Position numbers and translations under genes: made by a program
Notes under the pieces: generated by a model
The model's input: only the letters and a program-made list of their open reading frames with translations
Database searches by the model: none
Told to the model about the DNA's origin: nothing
Part shown: one piece after another, positions 8,896 to 18,056 of the stretch
Position numbering within the stretch: the first letter of the stretch is position 1
Layout: each line of letters opens with the position of its first letter
NCBI GenBank assembly: GCA_031835245.1
Contig: JAVKOQ010000591.1
Coordinates: forward strand, 1 to 25,259
Length of the DNA stretch: 25,259 nucleotides
Direction of reading: 5' to 3'
From: Balamuthia mandrillaris
Taxonomy: Eukaryota > Discosea > Longamoebia > Balamuthiidae

Positions 8896-9672
8896 CTACT
8901 TTCTCGCTCTAATCTTCTTTCTGAGACGCTCTCTGGCGGATGAGCCACTTGTCTTTTTGATGGGAGAGGCAACACCACCAGCGGCACTACTGCCAGTCTT
9001 TCTTGTCGTCGTCGATGGGGCGGCTCTCTTCACCGTATGGGAAGGGTTGGGCTTTCTTCTCCGCTCGACGTGAACGGGAGGAGCCGTCAGCTCGATGACC
9101 GTCCGGCTGCGCTTCTTGGCCTCGTTTTCTTGGTACATCTGGCGTAGCTTGCCGCGAGTGCCCTGAAGCCTCGCCAGCGTGGCCTCATCGATCACATCTT
9201 CCTTCTTTGTGGAGGAAGGGCGAGAAGGTGGTCGAGACGAAGAAGAAGATGAAGAAGGAGAAGAGCTCTTGCTCTTTTTTGAGATTCGTTTGGGTTCTTG
9301 ACTGGACTCTTCAAGTCCTTCTCCTTCAGAGGAAGAAGAGCTGAAATAAGAGGAGGAGGAGGAGGAGGAAGTGAAAGAATGTTTGCTGTTCTTTATGGGA
9401 GTGTTGTATTCGTCTTCAGAGCTGTCGCTTTCCTCATCAGAGCCGAAGAGGGAGGAGGCAGACTCCTTCTTGCAAATCTCTTCTTCTGGCCTCTTGCGTG
9501 CTGCCAAGCCTGAAGAAGTTTTGCCATTGGACTTTGATTTGGATGCGGTTGCGGAAGGGATGATTTTGGAGGGCTGAGGACGGAGCTCAAAGCTCAAAAT
9601 GTCATCATCGTCGTGTTCTGCTTGTTTCTCCGCAAAGACGTGCGTTGCAGGCCCTTTGTTGGTCTTCAACAT
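8896..9672 (-). CDS. Unrecognised Ser-rich, basic protein
   Basis: The single-exon ORF encodes 258 residues from the Met directly after an A-rich leader. I do not recognise a family. The N terminus is polar (HDDDDILSFEL). A SLFGSDEESDSSEDEYNTP acidic/Ser patch follows, then two poly-Ser tracts, then a helical-looking segment (DEATLARLQGTRGKLRQMYQ) and a Lys/Arg-rich C terminus ending RLRKKIRARK. Acidic-Ser patches suit CK2 phosphorylation and the basic end suits nuclear or nucleic-acid binding; both are inference. The helical segment at about 160-185 and the following TVIELTAPP are the only non-repetitive parts and are the best search query. It is divergent from the MFS gene and convergent with the cap methyltransferase. 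Confidence 0.65.
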   Translation of the reverse strand: MLKTNKGPATHVFAEKQAEHDDDDILSFELRPQPSKIIPSATASKSKSNGKTSSGLAARKRPEEEICKKESASSLFGSDEESDSSEDEYNTPIKNSKHSFTSSSSSSSYFSSSSSEGEGLEESSQEPKRISKKSKSSSPSSSSSSSRPPSRPSSTKKEDVIDEATLARLQGTRGKLRQMYQENEAKKRSRTVIELTAPPVHVERRRKPNPSHTVKRAAPSTTTRKTGSSAAGGVASPIKKTSGSSARERLRKKIRARK

Positions 9673-10148
9673 CTTTTTTTTTTTGAATGCTTTCTTTCTT
9701 CTGTTGGCAAACGAAATGACCTGTTTGAATGGAAACGAAGAAACAAAGGAAGCAAGGGGGGAAAAAAAGAAGAAGAGAAGACAACAAAAATAAATTACAG
9801 AGCAACCCCCCCAAAAAAAGGCGACTAGGACACGCACGCCCCCTAGTTTTCTCTCTTCTTTCTCCTGCCTTGCCTCGCTTCTTCCTTCTCTGCAAAAAAA
9901 AAAAATTTGTTTGTTGTTCTTCCTTTTCTCCGCTTCACCACCTCAACACATAAATGTCGACAAATCTTCACGACGTCATGAAAAAATCGTCACGACGTCA
10001 CGAGCAATCAAAAACACACGGGAAAACAAACGAAGTAGCAGAGAAACGAAGAAGGACGACACGTTTGAAGTGGGGCCCCTGCAGAGCATTTCTTTCTGCC
10101 GAAAGGGTTGGAGTGGCGCGGGAGGAGGAGGAGAAGAAAAAAAATACC
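9673..10148. promoter_or_regulatory. Shared upstream region of Ser-rich gene and MFS transporter
   Basis: This 476-base bidirectional spacer contains TGTCGACA at 9955-9962 and two copies of CACGACGTCA at 9969-9978 and 9991-10000, spaced 22 bases apart, about two helical turns. GACGTC is the core bound by ATF/CREB-type bZIP factors in other eukaryotes. An A-rich leader precedes the MFS start. Function is inferred. Confidence 0.5.
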
Positions 10149-10898
10149 ATGTGGACAACGTTGTCGCCGAATCTCCGGCTGTTGCTGGGGCTCGTCTTTG
10201 TAGATAAATTGGCGATGAACCTGGTGGTGCCATTGCTGCCCTTTCACCTGGCCAAGCTGACGGAAAACGATGCTACCATTGGATATTTGGCCTCTCTCTT
10301 CAGTCTTACACAACTCCTTGGCGCTCCTTTGAGTGAGTATCTCTACACTTCCAATCATGCGTGCATGCATGTGATACGTTGTTTTTGGCTAACGTAACCG
10401 TTGTTTGTTCCTAGTGGGCCGGCTCAGCGATACGTTTGGTCGGAGTCAGACGCTCGCTTTTTGTTTTCTGGCCAGCAACGTAACTCCTCTCTCCTCTTCC
10501 CTCCTCCCTCCTCCGTCCTCTCTCCCTTCTTTTCTCTCCTTTTTTTTTCCGTTGCTTTTTGCTCAAGTGAACACATATGACACAAAACAACCAACAGGCA
10601 GGGTACCTGTTGATGGGGTGGGCTCCTACTTTGCCCATTATTTTTTTGGCATGTGGTTTAGTGGGGCTTGTACGGCACTCTCCCTCGCTTGGTGCTGCCT
10701 ATGTCACCGCAAGCTCCTCTGTTCTAGATCGTGTACAGTCATTAAGGTTCTTTCTCTATTTATTTCTCTTCTCTTTGTTTTCTTTCGGATTTTAGCTCTG
10801 TGATTAATACTGTTGCCAGTTATCTTGGAACAGCTTCAGGTCTTGGGTTGATTGTCGGACCAGCCATAGGAGGTATCTCCCTCCCTGCCGCCCTCCCT

Positions 10899-10943
<45 letters not shown>

Positions 10944-12325
10944 TCCCTCTCCCTCTCCCTCTGCTCTCTCGTCTCTCCTCTCTCCTCTCTCCTTCTCCTT
11001 CTCCTCTCTCGCTTACTGAACACTTGTGACCAAGGACTATTGCACGAACACAATCCGAATCTCCCGACGGCCATTTGTTGTTTATTACTTTGTATCAACT
11101 TTTTCCTTTGCTATTTTTATCTGCCAGAACCCAGCCGAAGCTCCATCTCTTCTCCTTCGTCAACAGCTGACGATCAACTCTTCTATTCCGATAAAAATGA
11201 CTCTACCAAGACAGAAGCCACAGATGCAACGGCCGAATCTTCATCCGTTGTCATTGCTATCAACAAACTTGAAGCAGATAAACAAAAGGCTGATTCCCTT
11301 TATGAGGCTGATTCGCCACGAGACGTTTGCTTTGACGGGATGACGACCTCTGGACAGAGTTTCTTCTCTGGCATGTGGAACATGCTCACCCAAAGCAACC
11401 TTTTGTTCTTCTTTCTTGTTAGCTTTTGCTGTAATTTGGTATGTTATTCTCATTCTTGCTTCTCTTCTTGCTACATAATAACCTTCTGAACTCGCATATA
11501 GGTTTTCAGCATGTTCCAGTCCTGTTTTACTGTGATAGGAAAACAACGCTTTGGAATGGATGCACAAATGAACGGCGTGTTGTTGTCCTACATAGGAGCT
11601 ATTCTCGTCTTTGTGCAAGTCTTTGTAGTTGGTTCGCTCGCCAACCGTATTCGAGGTCAGTTGTTTAAAATTTAAATGCTTTCTTATTTACGTTCTTAAC
11701 CAACCAAACAAAAAAAACCCAGAGAATTTGCTGATACAGCTGACGCTATTGTGCTTGGGGTCATCTCTATTCTTAACTTCATTGGCACCTTCTCTATCCG
11801 TTTTGATGCTGCTAATGCTGCCTCTCGTGCTGAGCCATGGCATCATTAAGACGTGTACACTAAGCTCTATCACCAAGGTATTTCTTTCACTTGTTGCTTT
11901 GTTATCATCTGTAATGTTGTTATCAACTTTTAATCCTTCGTTAAAAAAAAAAAAAAACAAAAACAGAGTGTAAGAAAGGCAGATGCAGGAGGGGCTATTG
12001 GGGTTGCAAAGGCGGTGGATAACGTTGCTCGTGTGCTAGGCCCTTCGTTTGGGGGGCTTTTGCTCGAGTTTAGGTTCGGTTTCTCTCTCTCTCTCTTGTC
12101 TCTTTTGCGCTCTTGTTGTTTATTCTGTTATCTGTAAATTTAAACAGTGGGACGAGAGGACCGGGCTTCTTCGGAGGAACTCTGCTGGCCTTTGCTTCTC
12201 TGTTTCTGTTCGGGGGGAATCATTACGGATTCAACGGCCGACTCTTTTGTTGCGGCTCGCTTCGCAAAAAGTACCACCAGAAGGCCTCATCCGGCATGCA
12301 CGATGAGCTTCTCCTGCCTGCATAA
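10149..12325 (+). CDS. Major facilitator superfamily transporter (DHA1/TetA-like)
   Basis: This is a proton-coupled or facilitative membrane transporter of unknown substrate. Nine exons are proposed: 10149-10332, 10415-10479, 10598-10746, 10796-10872, 11035-11438, 11502-11655, 11723-11877, 11967-12073 and 12148-12325, giving 490 residues with frame kept. TM1 (LLLGLVFVDKLAMNLVVPLL) leads to the MFS loop 2-3 signature GRLSDTFGRSQTL. Motif C appears as SGLGLIVGPAIGG at the end of the N-terminal half. A central hydrophilic loop of about 90 residues, Ser/Thr/Glu-rich, separates the two halves as usual. The C-terminal half contains RVLGPSFGGLLLE, the second-half counterpart of motif C, and ends in a short cytosolic tail. 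It resembles MFSD9/MFSD10/TetA-type carriers; a drug or organic-anion substrate would be a guess. The exon 1-4 region looks short for six helices, so a small exon may be mis-set. Confidence 0.85.
10903..10962 (+). repeat. CT microsatellite in MFS intron 4
   Basis: CT units run from about 10903 to 10939 and pass into CCCTCT units. The tract lies soon after the GTATCT donor, on the coding strand of the host gene. Confidence 0.85.
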
Positions 12326-12668
12326 GAAGCACACCACAAAACACAAAAAAAAAAAAAAAACAAAAAAACAACAAAAACAAAACCAAAAACTCCGACGTCA
12401 TCATTCTCCAAATATGCGCATGGCGATTGCTGCGCGACGCTTCGCTAAAGGAACCACAAAAAAAAAAAAAGTGGCGGTTTTGGAACGAAGAGGAGAACGG
12501 CAAGTCTGCAAGAGAAGTAGAAAGGAGACTGGTGCTGGGAACAGAAGAAGAAAGAGGATCCACCGTTACTGTCACGGGTTCGTTTTTATAAGTTCATGAA
12601 CTTCTTTTTTTTTTTGTTGACTTTAGTTTTTTGTTTTTTCAAGATAGACAGAAAAAGGGAAAAGAAAG
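12326..12668. other. Spacer between MFS gene and BAR-RhoGAP gene
   Basis: Long A tracts (about 12344-12390 and 12460-12472) surround one GACGTCA at 12394-12400. This is the downstream region of the MFS gene and presumably the promoter of the BAR-RhoGAP gene. The open frame crossing it is Lys-rich low complexity with no recognised domain. Confidence 0.55.
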
Positions 12669-13499
12669 ATGGCATTTCTCAAGTTTGGTACGTTGCGACA
12701 GTCCATGTTGGAACGCATGAACCGCGTCGATACGGTGGAGCCACCGGAAATGAAAGCGGAAGAGAGGGTACATTTTCTGTCTTTGTACCCCCTTTTTGAT
12801 AACTCTTTTCTTGTGATTGTTTCATCTCAATAACTACAAAAACCAAATACTACAGCAACTAATAGAAAGCTATCAACATATCAAACAACTGTACACGTGT
12901 TTGTTGAAAGAAAGCAAATTGGTTACGGAAAGCTTTCAAGAGGGCAAGGTGACAGCACAAGTGATATCTTCCTACAGCAGTACTCTCAATCTGAACAATG
13001 AACGGCCACAGTTTGGTTTGTTTTCTTCTTCTTTCTTCGTTCTTCTTTCTTCCTTTGTCGTTTTATTATGCTATACGTTATTATATGCTTTTTGTTATTG
13101 TCTTCTTAACTTCCTATTTTTTTTGGTGTACGCAGCTTCCTTGCTGAAAGATGTGAGTGAGTTGGTGCACGAGTATAATAGCACAATACAATCCCTTAAT
13201 GGACAACGTGTCAATGCCATGATGGTTCCAGCACGCAACTGGCAACAAACCAAGATCAAGCCAGCTCGTGTTAGTATTTGTCTTAACGGATTTTTCACCT
13301 TGGCTTGTTCTCTTTTTGTTGTTTCTCTAACAAGATTAACTATCTATATACAGGAAGAGAAACGAAAATACGATCGCATTCGACTAGCCTATGACGCAGC
13401 AATAGCAGCCAACAAGTCGTTGAAAGCAAAGCCCAACGTGAGCGAGGCAAGAATGCTTGAGGTGTGTTTGCGTTCATTACTGTGGGTCCGCGTTGTAAT

Positions 13500-13546
<47 letters not shown>

Positions 13547-15739
13547 CCTCCTCCCCTCCCCATTTGCATATGCAGTCAGAACAAATGGTAGAAGAAAAAA
13601 GAGCAGCATTTGAGCAGGTCAGCTTCTCCTCGTTGGAGTGTTTGGAAACAACCAATGACCAAACTGAATGTGCAATGATGGAGCTTATGTGCAAGTTTGT
13701 GGAGGCGCACTGCGAAATGTTTAAGGTTAGTGACGATAAACACATGTTTTCATTTTTTGTCCAGCTCTTTAACCTTATCGAAAAATAATAATATAAACAA
13801 ACGTACAGAAAGGCCATGAGCTATTCGCGGCTTACATGCCGAAGCTCGAATTTTACAAGCGTCACATGGAAAACAAGAAAGAGGAAATGAAACAAAAGCA
13901 AGCAGATAGGTATCTGCAAAGGGAGCGCAACTACCGAAAGTCCAAAACGCCGCCCACTTTTACCAGGGTTTGGTTTCTGTTATCTTATTTATCTTCACAT
14001 TCTCATATTTCCTATTATATTTCTCCCTAAATATTTAGACTCAAATATTTGGGATGCCACTAGAACTGATACTACAAAGAGATGGCGGAACAATTCCAAA
14101 GATAGTTGAGCAATGTCTTTACTATGTTGAGAAATATGGTTTGTTTGATATAAAGGCCTCTCTTATCTTTCTGCGTATCTCAGGCAATTTGCTGAACGTT
14201 CTTCTCCAAATTGATTATTGTTGGCAGCAATGGACACCATAGGCGTCTTTCGTATCTCAGGCAACCAAGTCCAGATTAGAAATTTAATAGGGCGTATCAA
14301 CAATGGTGGGCCTCTCTTCTCGCTCTCCTCTCGTTGTCTATTTCAATGCTAACTGTTACGTTATCACAGGAGAGATAATTAACTTTGAGAAAGAAGGCAC
14401 GGATTGTCATATAGTGACTGGCATTTTGAAAACATTTTTAGCTGAGCTTCCGGAGCCTCTCCTCACTCATCAGAGCTATCAAAGATGCATTTCTCTAAGC
14501 AAAGGTATGTTCGTTTCTTATAATCCTAATAACATAACTGTACCCGAAATGAATGGTGTTCCAAAATCAGAAGAAGACACAGAAAAACAACTTAAAGGAA
14601 TAGCGGCCCTCTTCCATGAACTCCCTCCCGCCAATCTTAGCCTACTCCAACGGCTTCTGTACAGCCTCCATTCCATTTCACTTCAACACACAAAGAACCT
14701 GATGAGCTCGGACAACCTGGCCACTGTAATTGCTCCCAACATATTATACAACGACAGCGTCTCAGCAGCAGAAATGCTGAACGGCATCGCTGCTGCCAAC
14801 TCTCTAGTGGACTGCATGATAACAGGTTTTCCTTTACTCTTTCCCGACTATACTCCGCCTTGCCCTTCAGTCATTTCATCATCTTCTCCTTCTTCTGTTC
14901 AACCACCCCATAACGATCCGAGTGATGAACAAGCCAATTCTCCGGCCACAAAACATCGCAACCATTGTCCAAAACCTGTCTCTTTTTCCCCTTCTTCATC
15001 TTCACCCGAAACCAGACATAAGCATCGTCGTCGTTATAGTGATGGAGTGCACGATGATAAAGATCCTGCGTTTTCACCTTCCCCATTTACTGCAACAAGA
15101 ACAGAAGATAGTCTTGGCGATGATGAAGCTTCAGGGGCAAGGCAACAATGCTCGCAATGCACGGTGGCGCCCTCCTCTGTCAAGACTAGACGGATCGCTC
15201 CTCCTCCCCTCCCCAAGCGCGGTTTGCCTCTGGCTTTCGCCTCGCAGTCTGCTCCATCCACGTCTCTTCCCTCGTGGGAGAACGTTCGTCCGTCATCTTT
15301 GGAGCTGAAAGCAATGCTCAGCGGCTCTCCTCCCACCTCTCCTAAGGCAACACTTCATCGTCAGGCCTCTCTGATTTTGGAAGATGACAAGCGAAAGCTT
15401 CTCCACAGCACCAACAAGGAGAAACACCAGGGAGAAGCCCATCATGATTCTGAAGACCAAAACGGAGAAACGGTGCGAGGAGAAGAGCCGACTGTGCTTG
15501 TGGAAGCATCATCGATCCCAGAGAATGAAGCCCTTCCGAAACGCAAGATGATGGCACACCGCAACTCCGTGGACAAGCCGAAACAACCCCCTGTTGTGGA
15601 ACACAAGAAAGGCGGTTGGAGTGTTGCTCGTCCCACACACCAGAGCAGCACCAGCACGGATGACACCGGCGGTGACGACCCCCTGGTGACCACCGTTGCA
15701 GCGAGTAGTTCTTCTGTAGGTGTCACAGAAAGCAAATAG
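12669..15739 (+). CDS. BAR-domain Rho GTPase-activating protein
   Basis: This membrane-curvature-sensing RhoGAP resembles the RICH/Nadrin (ARHGAP17/44) layout. Exons are 12669-12767, 12856-13015, 13136-13269, 13354-13461, 13576-13725, 13809-13967, 14039-14138, 14228-14305, 14370-14504 and 14571-15739, giving 763 residues. Residues 1 to about 260 are helical and BAR-like (LIESYQHIKQLYTCLLKE, EEKRKYDRIRLAYDAA, AYMPKLEFYKRHMENKKEE). The RhoGAP domain spans about 271-465: IFGMPLE, arginine finger IGVFRISGN with R312, FLAELPEPLLTHQSY and DNLATVIAPNIL. The remaining 300 residues are Ser/Pro-rich with PPPLPKRGLP, a likely SH3 ligand. Linking endocytosis or cortical actin to Rho/Rac/Cdc42 is the expected role. 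The last intron, 14505-14570, is 66 bases with no in-frame stop, so retention would only add 22 residues. Confidence 0.9.
13503..13542 (+). repeat. CT microsatellite in BAR-RhoGAP intron 4
   Basis: About twenty CT units lie inside the intron at 13462-13575, on the coding strand, ahead of the acceptor tract. Confidence 0.9.
14174..14264 (+). repeat. 14-base direct repeat spanning intron and arginine-finger exon
   Basis: CGTATCTCAGGCAA occurs at 14174-14187 in intron 7 of the BAR-RhoGAP gene and again at 14251-14264 in exon 8, where it encodes the arginine finger RISGN. The offset is 77 bases. Confidence 0.85.
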
Positions 15740-15938
15740 ACATTGGTTCATATTGTTGGTTGTTGTTTGCTGCTGCAGAGAACATGGTTGCTTCGTCCCT
15801 CCCCCCCCCCCTCTTGCCAGGCCAGGGCATCGCAAAAGGGGGTTGGTTACACGCCACCGTTCGCATTTTGGTGTCGACACTTGTTACCGCACTGGTAAAC
15901 CCAAAGGAGGTTTCAAGCAAGCAAGCAAGCGAGCACTG

Positions 15939-18014
15939 ATGGATGCCAGCAAGAAGAGGTCCTCTTTGGGGTAGGCACGCTTGCTTTTCCTGTGTTCACT
16001 CCGCTTACCTGCCTCATGTTTCGAGCGCGCGCGCGTGTTGTTTGATGTTGTTTGATATTAACAAAAAAAAAATTCGGTAGGAAAGGGCTGGAGCTCCTGG
16101 AGCGAAGGATGAGGGGCACACCCGCTGCCGCCACTGTACGTAGAATAGCTCTACTCGTTTCTTTGCTCTCTTCTGAACTGTTATGTTGCGTTTTCTGCTT
16201 CGCCATGCCAGCCAAGCAAAAGGCGGAGACTGGCGCAAGGAAGGGACTCCCTGGTGCTCAACCGCCGGCAACATGCTGCCACCACTCGACGAACCTCGAC
16301 GAATGAAAGTTCATCTCAAGAAGAAGCAACAGAAGAGGAGACCGAAGGACAAACTACCGATATACTCAACGAACTGTTACTAGGACCTCGTCCAGAAGCA
16401 ATCCAAAAACCTTCTTCCTCTGCGACACCCCAACGGCGTGGACGCTCCTCCTTCTCTTCCGTCGGTGACTCTCCCACGCCTTTTCCCTACACTCCCACCT
16501 CGAAAACCTCTCCTAGGAAGATCATCCGTCAAGTCATTCGGGACCTCACACCGCAACCATCGCCATTGCCACCTTCTCCTTCTGCTTCTCCTTCCTTTTA
16601 TGGCTCTCCTTCTCCTTCTTCGGTCGCTGAGAGAGAGCCGCTTTCTGGCCCTTCCTCCATTCAACTCCCAGAAGAAGAGTTTCATCCTTCTCCCTCTTCT
16701 TCTCCTCTCTACACCTCTTCACTGACCCCCACGCAACGGTACGAACCTGCTTCTTCTACTCTTCAGCAAAACGATAGAGAACAAGAAGAAGAGGTGGCAG
16801 AACAGGAAGAAGATGATTACCCTGAACAAAACGATGCAACCCCCGGCAGAAATCCGGAGCGACGAAGAGGAGACGATGGCAACTACACTCCAATCCGCTC
16901 TTTGAACAACAGCAGAGCCAGCTATGGCAACGCCCCCACCACTCCCATCTCAGCCTTTGCCTCTCTGGCAAACACTCCCATCGCCTACAACGCTTCTCCT
17001 TTTTCCTCCACCTCTGCGTCTCCCATCGGCCCACCAGACAAAGAGACCACGTCTGCCAACGAGCCTTCCACAACCATTCTTGGGGTTTCCGTCACTCAAG
17101 AATTACCACTTCCATTTTCTTCACCTTCTGTCGTTTCTGAAGAAGCTGAGGAAGATGACGAGGGTTGTTGGTGAGAGATGCAACTAGATTAGAACCGATC
17201 AAAGGAGTGGACATGAAAGTACCGTACCTCTCTCTACCAGGATTTGACGAGGTTGCTCTTCCTTTTGATAGCGACAGTGATAGAGAAGACAGCCACCACA
17301 ATGACGATGACGGTCCGCCCCACTTACAACGTGTACAGCAACAAGAAGAAAAGATAGCAACAAACCGGACATTTCGTTCTCGCTACGGACGGTTGGCAGC
17401 TGCTCGTCGTGCTGTTGGTCCTCAATCTCGAAAACCAACTTTACCTTTCTCTCGAAAGAAGAGCGCAACAACATCAGCAGCAAAGACAACCAGAAATAGC
17501 AAACGCAATGCAAACCAACAAGAAGAACAAGCGGCATCGCCACAACTTCTACCTTTGGCCTCCACCACTCAGCTTTTGAGCCGCTATGTCACCGATCCTA
17601 AACTAAAACTCTCTCCTGAAGCCCTGCAAGTGATACATAATGGGTTCGTCGGTCATTCATTATTTGTTTTTGTGTTTGTTCTCTTCTCTCATGCAAATGT
17701 ATTGCAGAACGCATGAGTTTATGGAACAAGTATCGCATGACCTGGCCGCATTTGCACGGCATGCTCGTCGCAAGACCATTGAACGTGCTGACGTTGAGAT
17801 GCTAATGAAAAGGTATTTTTTCCAACCCACTTTTTAACAAAACCAAACTAACTTGTAACATGCAAAATGCTCCAGACAAAGAATTGTCAACGAAAAGAAA
17901 AGCATCACTGACGTGGCACATGAACTTTTGGATGGCGCTGCAGTCAGAGAACTTGTACCTATAGCTCGCGCTTACAACGATGTTGTACCCAAAAGAGGTT
18001 TCAAACGAAAGTGA
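15939..18014 (+). CDS. CENPT: Centromere protein T homologue (CCAN histone-fold protein)
   Basis: CENP-T bridges centromeric DNA to the outer kinetochore: its histone fold pairs with CENP-W and its N terminus recruits NDC80 and MIS12. Exons are 15939-15970, 16081-16135, 16212-17163, 17241-17643, 17708-17812 and 17876-18014, giving 561 residues in frame. The C terminus (about 455-561) matches vertebrate CENP-T: LLSRYVTDPKLKLSPEALQ, LAAFARHARRKTIERADVEM followed by LMKRQ, then ELVPIARAYNDVVPK, compared with human FAAHAGRKTVKPEDLELLMRRQ and LLIPCAYSGNSVFP. Residues 30-390 are disordered, rich in Ser/Thr-Pro (CDK-like sites). S129-P130-R131-K-I-I-R-Q-V-I resembles the human STPRTLLRRVL segment. 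The intron 17164-17240 is the least certain junction: it uses a weak GTTGTT donor, but a CT-rich acceptor and frame support it. The start lies 60 bases after a TGTCGACA palindrome. Confidence 0.87.
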
Positions 18015-18056
18015 AGGAAAAAAAAAGAGGACCAAGTTCATTTTTTTCTTCGACTT

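Noticed and set aside
17165-17187. A 17-base intron using the strong GTGAGA donor at 17171 in the CENP-T gene
   Set aside because: It is far shorter than any other intron here, and the joined codon would be TGA.
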